This document shows, piece after piece, positions 9,778-20,212 of a DNA stretch of 64,000 nt. Each line of letters begins with the position of its first letter. Within the stretch, counting starts at the first letter, position 1. The translations under genes and the position numbers were made by a program. Source of the stretch: Methylophaga sp. (GTDB lineage Bacteria > Pseudomonadota > Gammaproteobacteria > Nitrosococcales > Methylophagaceae); the NCBI GenBank assembly GCA_002696735.1, contig NZSL01000007.1, positions 283,347-347,346 on the forward strand, read 5' to 3'. The notes under the pieces are model-generated. The model was given only the letters and a program-made list of their open reading frames with translations. It ran no database searches and was not told where the DNA came from.

Positions 9778-10398
9778 ATGACAGACAAGCGTGATTCGCA
9801 CTTCTACGAAAATGATGCCGCATTAATTGATGCCATGCTTGAAGGTGACTCAACCGCTTTTGAAACAGCTGTAGCACTCTATCATCCAAGAATGGTAACC
9901 ATTGCCAAAGCTATTATAGGGGAAGCCTTCGCAGAAGAGATTGCTCAGGATGCCTGGATGTCAGCCATTCGGTCATTGAGTGAATTTGCCGGTCGCAGCA
10001 GCCTGAATACCTGGCTGATTCAAATCACAGCCAATGCCGCCAAAACCAGACTTCGCAGAGAAAAACGTCAGGTTTCGCTGGATGAAAACTGGCAGGAAAA
10101 AGAAACCGCAGATCGTTTTGATCATACTGGTCATTGGCAAGAACCGGTTTCGCAGTGGGAACTTGAAACACCTGAAGCCATTCTGGCCAACGACCAACTC
10201 AGCGATATCATCAGCAAGACTTTTGAACAACTGCCACCACAACAGCAAGCAGTATTGAGCTTGTATGATCTGGAAGGTGAATCAATGTCGGAAATTTGTA
10301 ATATTCTCGACCTCTCTGCGTCTAATGCAAGAGTGTTGCTACATCGTGCACGCTCTGCAATTCAACAGAAAATCGCTCAGTATCAGGATAATGATTAA
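9778..10398 (+). CDS. ECF RNA polymerase sigma factor
   Basis: RpoE-like extracytoplasmic-function sigma factor, 206 residues. Region 2 spans about 15-95 (AEEIAQDAWMSAIRSL matches the -10 binding helix) and region 4 about 140-200 (LPPQQQAVLSLYDLEG, then an HTH with SMSEICNILDLSASNARVLLHRAR). The gene is coupled to a downstream zinc-finger anti-sigma. It is divergent from the HvfA-like/DoxX/MsrPQ genes, and precursor loci of this type are known to be placed under ECF control, so these are the likely targets (inference). Confidence 0.92.
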   Translation: MTDKRDSHFYENDAALIDAMLEGDSTAFETAVALYHPRMVTIAKAIIGEAFAEEIAQDAWMSAIRSLSEFAGRSSLNTWLIQITANAAKTRLRREKRQVSLDENWQEKETADRFDHTGHWQEPVSQWELETPEAILANDQLSDIISKTFEQLPPQQQAVLSLYDLEGESMSEICNILDLSASNARVLLHRARSAIQQKIAQYQDND

Positions 10399-10399
10399 C

Positions 10400-10639
10400 A
10401 TGCTTAAATGCCGCCAAATTGAACAACTTGCCAGTGACTATCTGGATAAAGATCTGTCATTTCGGCAACGTATGGCATTCAAGCTGCATTTATTTATTTG
10501 TCATAACTGCCGTAATTACGTGCGCCAGCTCAAGATAACTATCACCAGCATCAAATTGATGCCAGCAAACCAAATCATTGTGGATGACAAAACCAAAGCA
10601 CTGGCGAAAGTGCTTAGAGAAAATGCCAGCAAACAGTAA
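10400..10639 (+). CDS. Small zf-HC2 anti-sigma factor, soluble
   Basis: A 79-residue protein with the zinc anti-sigma motif H-x3-C-x2-C (HLFICHNC, near residues 31-38). It has no transmembrane helix, so it probably senses a cytoplasmic redox or metal signal by losing zinc. It starts one base after the sigma stop; an alternative ATG at 10391 overlaps the sigma gene and would add three residues. Short soluble zf-HC2 proteins beside ECF genes are common in gammaproteobacteria. That it binds the adjacent sigma factor is inferred from the pairing. Confidence 0.82.
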   Translation: MLKCRQIEQLASDYLDKDLSFRQRMAFKLHLFICHNCRNYVRQLKITITSIKLMPANQIIVDDKTKALAKVLRENASKQ

Positions 10640-10672
10640 TATGTTGGCTGGCAACTTGCCTTGTTCTAAACT

Positions 10673-10918
10673 TTATTTCTGATATTTCTGTTTCCATTCT
10701 TCATAAGACATGCCATAAACATGCTCACGGGCTGCATCATAGTCCATGGCCACGCCCTGCTCTTCTGCCGCTGCCAGATACCATTTTGAAAGGCAATTAC
10801 GGCAAAACCCGGCCAGATTCATTAAATCAATATTCTGCACATCTTTTCGTTCCTGTAAGTGCGCAACTAATCTGCGAAAAGCGGCAGCTTCAAGTTCAGT
10901 TTGGGTCTGTTTGTCCAT
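10673..10918 (-). CDS. DUF1244 family protein
   Basis: Conserved protein of unknown function, 81 residues with the family signature AGFCRNCLSKWY in mid-protein and AREHVYGMSYEEWK near the C-terminus. The CxxC pair suggests metal or redox chemistry but no activity is established. The ATG at 10918 gives the family-typical N-terminus MDKQTQTE; two more in-frame ATGs lie just upstream at 10924 and 10933. It overlaps the end of the ABC ATPase gene by 23 bases and is the last gene of the gyrA-led operon. Confidence 0.82.
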   Translation of the reverse strand: MDKQTQTELEAAAFRRLVAHLQERKDVQNIDLMNLAGFCRNCLSKWYLAAAEEQGVAMDYDAAREHVYGMSYEEWKQKYQK

Positions 10919-12929
10919 CTTCATTCTCTTCATATAAAAAACAATTCACCTGATGCCCATTTTCCAGCACGGTAGTTGGGGGATATTGCTCATGGCAAAT
11001 GGGCATTACATGTGGGCAGCGCTGATGAAAGTGACATCCTGCAGGAGGGTTGGCAGGTGAAGGCAATTCACCTTTTACCGCAACCTGTATGGCCTGCTTG
11101 CCAATGTCCGGAACCGCTGCCAATAAAGCCTGCGTATAAGGATGTTTCGGCGAATCCAGTACTTGCTGACGACTGCCCTGCTCCACTATTCTACCCAGAT
11201 ACATTACGGCAACGCGATGGGCGAGATAATCGACTACACCGATATTATGGGTAATAAACAGAAATGACAGGCCAAATTCATGCTGAATATCGCGTAGTAA
11301 ATTCAGGATCTGTGCCTGAACAGATACATCCAGTGCGCTGGTAGGTTCATCACAGATAATCAGTTCAGGCTCTGTCGCCAAAGCCCGGGCAATACATATT
11401 CTTTGGCGTTGTCCACCAGAAAATTCATGTGGATAACGATGGCGAATATCAGGCCTTAAACCAACACGTTCCAGCAAGGAATCAATGTGACTGGACTTTG
11501 CTTTCGGATCTTTTCGAATCTCAGTAGCACTGATCGCCTCTTCAATAATCTGCTCAACGGTCATCCGTGGATTCATTGAGGAAAATGGATCCTGAAAAAT
11601 GATCTGCAGTTCACCACGATAAGGTTTTAATTCACGTTGCGAGAGTCTGTTTAAGACTTTTCCCTGAAAACGTACTTCACCCGCGGTCACCCTGACCAAT
11701 TGCAGAATGCCCTTTCCTACCGTAGTTTTGCCACAACCAGACTCTCCGACTAACGCCAGTGTCTCAGCGTTATGTATGCTGAGATTAACCCCATCCACAG
11801 CTTTAATCTGGCCTACCTGACGTTGCAGGATGCCTTTGCGAATGGGGAAATGAACTTTCAACCCTCTGACATCAAGCGCATGTACCTGTGAAGGAACCAC
11901 ATCCGACAGATGGGATGCATGTAATGGTTTTTTAGTCTCCACTTTCGATGACACTACAGCAGAGTCGTATAAGTGACATCGAACCCCGGCTTGATTGCTC
12001 TCAATCCACCGTGGTTCATGTTGCTGACAATGATCCCAGGCATGATCACATCGATCAGCAAAACGACAGCCGACAAAATGCTGATTCAACGGCGGAACAT
12101 TGCCTTTAATCACCGTCAGGCGCTGTTCACGTTTCTGCTCACTAGGTAATGCTTCAAATAATTTCTGTGAATAAGGATGCTGAGGACTGTCAAAAAACGT
12201 CTGCCTGTCAGCCTGTTCAACGATTTGTCCGGCATACATAACAGCAATCTGATCGGCCATTTGGGCAGCCACACCAAGATCATGAGTGATGAGCAAAATC
12301 GCCATACCCGTATCACGCTGAATTTGTTTGAGTAAATCCAGGATCTGCGCCTGAATTGTCACATCCAATGCCGTTGTTGGCTCGTCAGCAATCAGTAATT
12401 CGGGTTCGCCAGCCAGCGCCATCGCAATCATCACCCGTTGTTTCATCCCACCGGATAATTGATGCGGATAATCTTTCAAACGGCGTAATGGATCTGGAAT
12501 TCCTACCGAATCCAGTAATTTAAGGCTTCTCTTCTGTACTTCTTGTGAAGAGAGTTTGAAATGCCAACGCAGCGTTTCACCGATTTGTTGACCAATTGTT
12601 AATACCGGATTCAACGAGCTTTGCGGCTCCTGAAAAATCATCGCAACACGTCTGCCGCGAATGGATTCCATGTTCGCTTCAGAAAGTTTAAGCAGATCCT
12701 CTCCATCTAACTTGACTTCACCGGCCACAATTCGGCTGGCAGGGTAGGGATTTAACCGCATTAAAGATAATGCACTGATGGATTTGCCACAGCCTGACTC
12801 ACCTAATAAGGTGAAGGTTTCACCCTGATGAATACGAAAATCAATACCATCAACGGCTTTATAAGGCTGATCTTTGCTATCAAACCAGGTTCTAAGGCCA
12901 GTAACTTCTAATAAGACTGGCGAGGTCAT
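10896..12929 (-). CDS. Oligopeptide-type ABC transporter, duplicated ATPase (YejF/DppDF-like)
   Basis: Two ATPase domains in one chain (677 residues). The first has GESGCGKS (near 58), LSGGMKQRV and Walker B LLIADEPTT; the second has GESGCGKT (near 393), FSGGQRQRI and LIICDEPTS. Each half ends in the Cys-rich oligopeptide/dipeptide (oligo_HPY) segment, for example VGCRFADRCDHAWDHC and AGCHFHQRCPHVMPIC. This is the fused form of DppD and DppF, as in YejF, and energises peptide import. It overlaps the permease gene by four bases. No substrate-binding protein is adjacent. Confidence 0.9.
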   Translation of the reverse strand: MTSPVLLEVTGLRTWFDSKDQPYKAVDGIDFRIHQGETFTLLGESGCGKSISALSLMRLNPYPASRIVAGEVKLDGEDLLKLSEANMESIRGRRVAMIFQEPQSSLNPVLTIGQQIGETLRWHFKLSSQEVQKRSLKLLDSVGIPDPLRRLKDYPHQLSGGMKQRVMIAMALAGEPELLIADEPTTALDVTIQAQILDLLKQIQRDTGMAILLITHDLGVAAQMADQIAVMYAGQIVEQADRQTFFDSPQHPYSQKLFEALPSEQKREQRLTVIKGNVPPLNQHFVGCRFADRCDHAWDHCQQHEPRWIESNQAGVRCHLYDSAVVSSKVETKKPLHASHLSDVVPSQVHALDVRGLKVHFPIRKGILQRQVGQIKAVDGVNLSIHNAETLALVGESGCGKTTVGKGILQLVRVTAGEVRFQGKVLNRLSQRELKPYRGELQIIFQDPFSSMNPRMTVEQIIEEAISATEIRKDPKAKSSHIDSLLERVGLRPDIRHRYPHEFSGGQRQRICIARALATEPELIICDEPTSALDVSVQAQILNLLRDIQHEFGLSFLFITHNIGVVDYLAHRVAVMYLGRIVEQGSRQQVLDSPKHPYTQALLAAVPDIGKQAIQVAVKGELPSPANPPAGCHFHQRCPHVMPICHEQYPPTTVLENGHQVNCFLYEENEDGQTDPN

Positions 12930-14335
12930 CGTGCTTTCTGCATTCGTGGGTCAAAGGCATCGCGTACCACATCAGCAAATAGATTAGCTGCCAGCACCAG
13001 TATAAACATCGAGATAAAGGCGGCAGTTAACGACCACCAGACCACTGGTTCTCTAGCCATTTCCAGTCGGGCACTGTTAATCATATTGCCCCAGCTAATC
13101 ATGGAAGGATCAACACCTACACCAACATATGACAACACCGCTTCAGCCAGTACCAGACCACTGAAATCCAGTACCACAGTAATCAACACAATATGCATAA
13201 GATTGGGCAGAATATGTCGATGCAGGATATTGAAACCACTTACACCCAATGATCTGGCTGCCAGTACATATTCTGCTTCACGCAGTTTTAATGTTTCACC
13301 ACGCAGAATTCGACATAAACCTGTCCAGCTGGTGACGCCAAGAATCAGACAGAGAAACAGTAACCGCAGATCGGCCCGCTCGGCCACGGTGGCAAAACTG
13401 TCAGGATGGTTATTGATATAAACCTGTAACATCAAAACGGCTGCAGCAATCAATAACACTCCCGGTATGGAATTCAATGTGGTGTAAATGTACTGGATGA
13501 GATCATCAATCCAGCCTTTGAAATAGCCGGCACTGATGCCTAAAAAAATCGCCAGCGGCAACATTATCAAGGTGGTCAAAGTGCCAATTGCCAGCCCCGT
13601 TCGGATACTTTTCAAAGCCTGATAAAGCACACTCTGACCAACTTTATCTGTTCCAAATACATGATAATTCTGGCTTAAAACAATTAAGGTGATACTCAGC
13701 CAGATAAGCATAAAAAGCATCAGATAAAAGGTACGTATCGGATAATCCGAATCGCCGCGTATTACTCGCTTCAGCTCGGCAAATATATCTTGTTGGTAAC
13801 GTGTTTTCCGATAGAAAATGTAAATAGCCATGATCAGCAGCATTAACAAAATCGCTGCGGCTGTACTCTTGGCTACGCTTGAAGCGATATCTGTCCACTT
13901 TTCAGATTCAGATTGCAGATGCTTTGCGGAGTATTTCAGTTCTGGATAGCTGTATTCCAGCTGCCCTCCCTGAATAATCTGCATTTCTTTGACAAATAAA
14001 TGCGTAGCAAACGGGGCAGAATAGGTTTTTTCAACCTGGGTGCGAATCGGCGTAACCATCCAGTCAAGCACACTGAGCACTTCAGTTGAATAATGTTGCT
14101 GTTCGGTTGTTTCCGAATCCAGTGCGACTCGAAAATGTAATGAGTCCAGAAAGCCAATGGTGACGTAACTGAGCAGAATAATTATCGAGATAACACCACG
14201 CTTACGTTGCATTACCGTTATCCAGGGGGAACGTAAATGTGGTTTGCTACGAAGATAGAATATGCCGGCAGTAATAACAGCGAGCAGAAGAAAAATCAGA
14301 ATGTCGGTCCACAGGAATACCGGCAGAAAGGGCAT
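12926..14335 (-). CDS. ABC transporter permease (OppC/DppC/YejE-like), long N-terminus
   Basis: Inner-membrane permease of the peptide/nickel family. The C-terminal half (about 245-465) is the binding-protein-dependent transport domain with the EAA loop (AARSLGVSGFNILHRHILPN near 360). At 469 residues it is about 130-170 longer than usual. The extra part holds two N-terminal helices, a periplasmic segment of roughly 80 residues, and another helix near 160-180. OppC-type subunits normally pair with an OppB-type subunit and a periplasmic binding protein, and neither is in this window. It sits 8 bases after ispH. Confidence 0.85.
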   Translation of the reverse strand: MPFLPVFLWTDILIFLLLAVITAGIFYLRSKPHLRSPWITVMQRKRGVISIIILLSYVTIGFLDSLHFRVALDSETTEQQHYSTEVLSVLDWMVTPIRTQVEKTYSAPFATHLFVKEMQIIQGGQLEYSYPELKYSAKHLQSESEKWTDIASSVAKSTAAAILLMLLIMAIYIFYRKTRYQQDIFAELKRVIRGDSDYPIRTFYLMLFMLIWLSITLIVLSQNYHVFGTDKVGQSVLYQALKSIRTGLAIGTLTTLIMLPLAIFLGISAGYFKGWIDDLIQYIYTTLNSIPGVLLIAAAVLMLQVYINNHPDSFATVAERADLRLLFLCLILGVTSWTGLCRILRGETLKLREAEYVLAARSLGVSGFNILHRHILPNLMHIVLITVVLDFSGLVLAEAVLSYVGVGVDPSMISWGNMINSARLEMAREPVVWWSLTAAFISMFILVLAANLFADVVRDAFDPRMQKAR

Positions 14336-14343
14336 GGCTGTCC

Positions 14344-15306
14344 TTAAGTTGATTTTCTGAGGCTGGAAATATCTACTTTAAGTGCTTTCGGTAAAGAAAA
14401 AGCAATATTTTCGATTTGACCTTTATCTTCAATAATCGCGTCAACACCCAACATTTTCAGCTTATCCACCACAGCCTGAACCAACGATTCCGGGGCTGAA
14501 GCTCCAGCAGTTAAACCGATTTGTTTTTTATCTTTTAACCAGTTTTCATCAATTTCATTGGCATCATCAATCAGATAAGATTCTGTGCCAAGTTTCGTCG
14601 CCAACTCTTTGAGTCTGTTAGAGTTTGAACTATTTATGGACCCTACTACCAGCACCAGATCGCAATTTTCGGCCAGACGTTTTACTGCATCCTGACGATT
14701 CTGTGTCGCATAGCAAATATCATCTTTACCAGGACCAGTGATGTTTGGAAAGCGTTCACGCAAAGCATCAATCACCAGCCTGGTATCATCAACCGATAAA
14801 GTGGTTTGAGTGACAAACGAAAGGTTATTGGGATCTTTGACTGTTAATTTAGCGACATCTTCTGGTGATTCAACCAGATACATCGCTGTTGGATCAGCAG
14901 TATATTGACCCATTGTACCTTCGACTTCGGGATGACCGGCATGCCCAATCAGAATACATTCACGGGCAACTTTTTCATGTTTGGCGACTTCAAGGTGAAC
15001 TTTGGTGACTAACGGACAAGTTGCATCAAACACTTTCAGGCCACGTTGTTTGCCCTCTTCCTGAACGGCTTTGGAAACACCATGTGCACTGAAAATCAAT
15101 GTACTGTTATCTGGTACATCGGCTAATTCTTCAATGAAAATTGCACCTTTGTTGCGTAAGTCTTCGACCACGGTACGATTATGCACAACTTCATGGCGAA
15201 CATAGATCGGTGCTCCGAACAACTCCAGAGCACGCTCTACAATTTCAATGGCCCGATCGACTCCGGCACAGAAACCTCGTGGATTGGCTAATACCAGTTT
15301 GGTCAT
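14344..15306 (-). CDS. ispH: 4-hydroxy-3-methylbut-2-enyl diphosphate reductase
   Basis: Iron-sulfur enzyme, last step of the MEP isoprenoid pathway, making IPP and DMAPP. The three cluster cysteines are C12 ([12 protein letters not shown]), C96 ([14 protein letters not shown]) and the one in [11 protein letters not shown] (near 197). The [11 protein letters not shown] substrate-binding motif follows. Length of 320 residues is normal. Its ATG directly abuts the pheA stop codon, so it is coupled in the gyrA-serC-pheA-ispH run. Confidence 0.97.
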   Translation of the reverse strand: MTKLVLANPRGFCAGVDRAIEIVERALELFGAPIYVRHEVVHNRTVVEDLRNKGAIFIEELADVPDNSTLIFSAHGVSKAVQEEGKQRGLKVFDATCPLVTKVHLEVAKHEKVARECILIGHAGHPEVEGTMGQYTADPTAMYLVESPEDVAKLTVKDPNNLSFVTQTTLSVDDTRLVIDALRERFPNITGPGKDDICYATQNRQDAVKRLAENCDLVLVVGSINSSNSNRLKELATKLGTESYLIDDANEIDENWLKDKKQIGLTAGASAPESLVQAVVDKLKMLGVDAIIEDKGQIENIAFSLPKALKVDISSLRKST

Positions 15307-16395
15307 TTACAACACTGCCTTTGGATAAGAACCTAAAACGCGGAAAACAGAAGATTCCGACTCCAGTTCCTGTAATGCACTGGCAACCGTCGGATCCTCA
15401 CAATGACCGTCAATATCAATAAAAAAGACGTATTCCCAGATGCCCTTACGTGAAGGTCGGGATTCAATTCGACTCATACTAATGCCTTTGTCAGCTAAAG
15501 GTTTCAGTAAGTTTTGTAATGCACCCGGTTTATTTTTTGTGGAGACCAACAATGCGGTTTTATCCACACCTGACGGTCCCACATGCTGACGACCAATGAC
15601 CAGAAACCGCGTTGTGTTGCCCGCTTCATCTTCAATATTGCTGGCCAGGACTTTTAATCCATAAATTTCTGCTGCCGTGCTGGCCGCAATTGCTGCACTA
15701 TCATGATTCATTTCAGCAACACGTTTTGCTGCTTCGGAGTTGCTGTCCAGAGGAATCAGTTCAGCCTGGACCAATTGATCACCTAACCACTGACGGCATT
15801 GAGCCAGCGCCTGTGGGTGGGCATAAACCTTTTTAATATCAGCAAGCTGTGCAGCATTACTCAACAGGTAGTGATGTATCGGAAGTGTCACTTCACCATT
15901 GATTTTTAAGGGTGAACTGACAAATCTGTCCAAAGTATGATTGACCATACCTTCAGTAGAATTTTCAACTGGCACCACTCCGTAACAGGCATATTCTGTT
16001 TCAACAGCACTGAAAACGTTGGCAATAGTACTCACCGGATGAAGTTCTGCAGATCCGCCAAAATGTTTTAAAGCAGCGGCCTGAGTAAACGAGCCTTCCG
16101 GTCCAAGATAGGCAATACGTAATGGTTTTTCTGCGGCCAGACAAGCTGACATGATTTCGCGGAATAATCTGGCCATCTCTTTATCAGATAGCGGGCCTAC
16201 ATTACGTTCCATTACCTGACGTAAAATCATCGCTTCACGTTCAGGGCGATAAAAATCTGCTTGTTCGCCGGATTGCTGTTTTATTTCTGCAACCTGATGC
16301 GCTAGTGCCGTGCGTTCGTTTAATAAGTCCTGAAGTTGCTTATCGACTTTATCAATCTGCTCACGAACGGCTTGAAGAGCTTTTTTCTCGGACAT
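15307..16395 (-). CDS. pheA: Bifunctional chorismate mutase / prephenate dehydratase
   Basis: Makes phenylpyruvate from chorismate in phenylalanine synthesis. The chorismate mutase domain covers about 1-88, the prephenate dehydratase domain about 92-272 (IAYLGPEGSFT at the start, TRFLVIG near its end), and the C-terminal ACT domain about 280-360 with the Phe-binding ESRPSRKG motif, so feedback inhibition is expected. 362 residues, normal. It follows serC after two bases, the gyrA-serC-pheA order seen in pseudomonads and relatives. Confidence 0.96.
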   Translation of the reverse strand: MSEKKALQAVREQIDKVDKQLQDLLNERTALAHQVAEIKQQSGEQADFYRPEREAMILRQVMERNVGPLSDKEMARLFREIMSACLAAEKPLRIAYLGPEGSFTQAAALKHFGGSAELHPVSTIANVFSAVETEYACYGVVPVENSTEGMVNHTLDRFVSSPLKINGEVTLPIHHYLLSNAAQLADIKKVYAHPQALAQCRQWLGDQLVQAELIPLDSNSEAAKRVAEMNHDSAAIAASTAAEIYGLKVLASNIEDEAGNTTRFLVIGRQHVGPSGVDKTALLVSTKNKPGALQNLLKPLADKGISMSRIESRPSRKGIWEYVFFIDIDGHCEDPTVASALQELESESSVFRVLGSYPKAVL

Positions 16396-16397
16396 GT

Positions 16398-17477
16398 TTA
16401 ACCAAACCTGCGCTCAAATTCAGACATAAACCATATCAGTTTATCAACCCCGGCTTCAGGCATAGCGTTATAGATGCTGGCACGCATTCCGCCCAAATCA
16501 CGATGCCCCTTAAGTGTGAGCAAGCCTTCTTTGGCTGCATCCGCTAGAAACTGTTTATCCAGATCGCTGTTTGCCAGTGTAAAGGGAATATTCATCCATG
16601 AGCGATAGCGAATATCAACCGGATTGGCATAAAAATCACTGCCATCAATCGCGGCATAGAGTTTAGTGGCTTTTCGCTGATTGATTTCAGCCATGCCCTC
16701 TAAACCACCCTTCTTTTTCAGCCACTGAAAAACTAAACCAGCAAGGTACCAGCTGTAAGTTGCCGGTGTGTTATACATTGAGCCATTGTCCGCATGAACT
16801 TTGTAGTCAAACATCACAGGTGTTCCCGGCAAGGTTTTACCAATCAAATCTTTACGTACAATAACAATACACAGTCCTGCAGGACCAATATTTTTTTGAG
16901 CACCAGCGTAAATCAGCCCAAAACGATTCACATCAACCGGACGCGACAGAATGGTTGACGACATATCCGCAATTAATGGGGTATCCCCTACTTCAGGAAT
17001 ATCTGCAAACTCGATTCCATGAATCGTTTCATTTGGCGTGTAATGCACATAAGCGGCATTATCCGATAACTGCCATTCAGACTCATCGGGTATGGTCCGG
17101 TAATGCGATGGTTTGGCATCAGCAACCACATTTACTTTAGTGTAACGACCGGCTTCGGTAATGGCTTTTTCCGACCAGGCGCCGGTATTAAAGTAATCCG
17201 CATGTGATTTGCCATTAAGCAGATTCATCGGAATCATCGAAAACTGGCTGGACGCACCGCCCTGTAAAAACAGCACGGCATAATCATCCGAAATCCCCAT
17301 CAATTCACGTAAGTCGGCTTCAGCCTGTTCAGCGATCGAGGTATATTCAGGACCTCGGTGACTCATTTCCATCACCGACATACCGGTACCATGCCAGTCC
17401 AGCATTTCCTGCTGAGCAGTCAGCATTACATCGTCCGGCAACATCGCTGGGCCGGCACTAAAGTTATAGGCTCTCAA
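16398..17477 (-). CDS. serC: Phosphoserine aminotransferase
   Basis: PLP enzyme of serine and vitamin B6 synthesis. 359 residues with the family N-terminus YNFSAGPAMLP and the PLP-lysine region YAGAQKNIGPAG (K near 198). It starts 5 bases after the gyrA stop and ends two bases before pheA. Confidence 0.96.
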   Translation of the reverse strand: MRAYNFSAGPAMLPDDVMLTAQQEMLDWHGTGMSVMEMSHRGPEYTSIAEQAEADLRELMGISDDYAVLFLQGGASSQFSMIPMNLLNGKSHADYFNTGAWSEKAITEAGRYTKVNVVADAKPSHYRTIPDESEWQLSDNAAYVHYTPNETIHGIEFADIPEVGDTPLIADMSSTILSRPVDVNRFGLIYAGAQKNIGPAGLCIVIVRKDLIGKTLPGTPVMFDYKVHADNGSMYNTPATYSWYLAGLVFQWLKKKGGLEGMAEINQRKATKLYAAIDGSDFYANPVDIRYRSWMNIPFTLANSDLDKQFLADAAKEGLLTLKGHRDLGGMRASIYNAMPEAGVDKLIWFMSEFERRFG

Positions 17478-17482
17478 AGTGC

Positions 17483-20062
17483 TTATTCTTCCGTTAAATC
17501 ATCAGTGTGTGGCAGATCGTCGATATCTTGATCTTCATCTTCAATAACGCGTTCCAGACCCACCAGTTTTTCTTCATTACTGAGATTAATCAGACGTACA
17601 CCCTGAGTATTACGTCCTACCAGAGAAACATGTTTAACAGGTGTACGGACCAGCGTACCGCCATTGGTAATCAACATGATCTGATCTTCGTCACAGACTT
17701 GTACTGCACCGACGACCTGACCGTTACGTGCAGAAGTCTGGATTGAAATAATGCCCTGACCACCACGACCCTGGACACGATATTCTTCCAGGTTGGTGCG
17801 TTTACCGTAACCGAACTCGGTTGCGGTCAGAATGGCACCTTCCTGCTGAGCAATAATCAACGAAATGATCTGTTCACCATCGGCCAGACGCATACCACGA
17901 ACACCACGGGATACACGGCCCATTGAGCGAACATCGGTTTCAGGGAAACGGATAACTTTGCCATTGCTGCTAAACAGCATGACATCGGACTCACCATCCG
18001 TTAATGCCACCCCAACCAGTTTGTCATCGTCTTTCAGATCGACCGCAATAATACCGTTGGCGCGTGGACGAGAATAATCGACTAATGGCGTTTTCTTGAC
18101 CGTGCCACTAGCAGTTGCCATAAAGATAAATTTATCGGCTTCAAACTCACGAATAGGCAATACCGCATTGATACGTTCGTTTTCTTCCAGAGGCAGCAAG
18201 TTCACAATCGGTTTACCACGGGCCGTACGGCCACCTTGTGGTAATTCATAAACTTTCTTCCAGTAAACCTTACCGGTACTGGAGAAACACAATAAAGTGT
18301 CATGCGTATTGGCAATAAACAGATGTTCAATGAAATCTTCATCTTTCATTGAAGTGGCTGCTTTACCTTTACCACCACGGCGTTGCGCCTGATAGGTATC
18401 CAACTGCTGTGTTTTGGCATAACCAGCATGCGATAAAGTGACCACCATCTCTTCTTCAGTGATCAGATCTTCCAATGTCAGATCCAGATGAGTATCCAGA
18501 ATTTCGGTACGGCGGTTATCACCATACTCATCATTAATTGCTACTAATTCCTGACGGATAACAGCCATCAGATTGTCTGGGTCACTCAAAATAGCCAGCA
18601 AGTCACGAATTTGATCGAGAACTTCACGGTATTCCTGCAGGATTTTGTCTTGTTCCAGACCGGTCAGTCTATGCAGACGCATATCCAGGATAGCCTGGGC
18701 CTGAACTGGCGATAAATAATATTGTCCTTCCACCAGACCAAATTCAGCGGCCAAATCTTCTGGACGTGAAGCCTGTGCACCCGCAGCGCCAAGCATTTCC
18801 AGAATCATTTCGCTGCGCCAACCTTGAGATAACAAGGCTTCTCTGGCTTCAGACGGGCTAGGTGAAGCTTTAATCAGCTCAATAACTTCATCGATATTGG
18901 CCAGTGCAGTGGCCAGACCTTCCAAAATATGGGCACGATCACGGGCTTTACGCAGTTCATAAATCGAACGACGGGTAACCACTTCACGGCGATGACGAAT
19001 AAAGGCTTCAAGGATCGGTTTCAGACCCAATGTACGTGGCTGACCATCAACGATCGCCACCATATTGATACCAAACACCGTTTGTAACTGGGTTTGCTGA
19101 TAAAGATTGTTCAGAATAACTTCCGGCACATCACCACGTTTAATGACCACCACCATCCGCATGCCATCTTTGTCAGATTCATCACGCAGGGCAGAAATAC
19201 CTTCGATTTTTTTCTCTTTGACCAGCTCGGCGATTTTTTCCAGCAAACGTGCTTTGTTAACCTGATATGGCAGCTCGTGGACAATGATACTTTGCTGACC
19301 AGTGGCTTCATTGGTTTCGATTTCGGCGCGAGCACGCATGTAAACACGACCACGGCCAGTTTCATAGGCTTCAGCAATACCGTTGGCACCGTTGATAATA
19401 CCGGCAGTCGGAAAGTCCGGGCCGGGAACGAATTCCATCAAATCACGAGTAGTAACACTCGGATCATCAATAATCGCAATACAGGCATTAAGAATTTCAG
19501 TCAGGTTATGTGGCGGAATATTGGTCGCCATGCCCACGGCAATACCGGAGGAACCATTGACCAATAACGCTGGAAATTTAGTGGGTAAAACAGCTGGCTC
19601 AGATTCGGATTCATCATAGTTAGGGATGAAATCAACAGTTTCCTTGTCCAGATCGGCCAGCATTTCATGGGCGATTTTCGCCATACGCACTTCGGTATAA
19701 CGCATCGCGGCAGGTGGATCACCATCGACTGAACCAAAGTTACCTTGACCATCAACCAGCATATAGCGCATTGAGAACGGCTGGGCCATACGTACCATCG
19801 TGTCATAAACAGCAGTATCACCATGAGGGTGATATTTACCGATAACGTCACCGACGATACGAGCAGATTTTTTGTATGGGCTGTTCCAACTGTTTCCTAA
19901 TTCACGCATGGCATATAAAACACGACGGTGAACAGGTTTCAGACCGTCCCGGACATCCGGTAAGGCGCGTCCTACGATAACGCTCATTGCGTAATCGAGG
20001 TAGGACTGTTTCATTTCATCTTCGATACTGATCGAGTCCAGTTCCAGAGCAATCTCAGACAT
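17483..20062 (-). CDS. gyrA: DNA gyrase subunit A
   Basis: Breakage-reunion subunit of gyrase (859 residues). The catalytic tyrosine is in AMRYTEVRM near residue 122. The quinolone-determining region reads [13 protein letters not shown], with Thr at the E. coli Ser83 position and Asp at the Asp87 position. The GyrA box QRRGGKG (near 560) opens the DNA-wrapping C-terminal domain, and the tail is acidic. First gene of the minus-strand operon gyrA-serC-pheA-ispH-ABC permease-ABC ATPase-DUF1244. The 150-base upstream gap should hold the promoter. Confidence 0.98.
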   Translation of the reverse strand: MSEIALELDSISIEDEMKQSYLDYAMSVIVGRALPDVRDGLKPVHRRVLYAMRELGNSWNSPYKKSARIVGDVIGKYHPHGDTAVYDTMVRMAQPFSMRYMLVDGQGNFGSVDGDPPAAMRYTEVRMAKIAHEMLADLDKETVDFIPNYDESESEPAVLPTKFPALLVNGSSGIAVGMATNIPPHNLTEILNACIAIIDDPSVTTRDLMEFVPGPDFPTAGIINGANGIAEAYETGRGRVYMRARAEIETNEATGQQSIIVHELPYQVNKARLLEKIAELVKEKKIEGISALRDESDKDGMRMVVVIKRGDVPEVILNNLYQQTQLQTVFGINMVAIVDGQPRTLGLKPILEAFIRHRREVVTRRSIYELRKARDRAHILEGLATALANIDEVIELIKASPSPSEAREALLSQGWRSEMILEMLGAAGAQASRPEDLAAEFGLVEGQYYLSPVQAQAILDMRLHRLTGLEQDKILQEYREVLDQIRDLLAILSDPDNLMAVIRQELVAINDEYGDNRRTEILDTHLDLTLEDLITEEEMVVTLSHAGYAKTQQLDTYQAQRRGGKGKAATSMKDEDFIEHLFIANTHDTLLCFSSTGKVYWKKVYELPQGGRTARGKPIVNLLPLEENERINAVLPIREFEADKFIFMATASGTVKKTPLVDYSRPRANGIIAVDLKDDDKLVGVALTDGESDVMLFSSNGKVIRFPETDVRSMGRVSRGVRGMRLADGEQIISLIIAQQEGAILTATEFGYGKRTNLEEYRVQGRGGQGIISIQTSARNGQVVGAVQVCDEDQIMLITNGGTLVRTPVKHVSLVGRNTQGVRLINLSNEEKLVGLERVIEDEDQDIDDLPHTDDLTEE

Positions 20063-20212
20063 TTAATATTCTTCCAAAATGAACAAAAGCAAGCCTAGCT
20101 TGTTGAAGTTTCAGACAAAAATTTCTGCTGCCAAAACCCGAACAGATGCTAACCATAACAAAGGAGTAATCCTACCACTCTGAGCGATTTCCTGCACGTT
20201 TATAAGATACTG

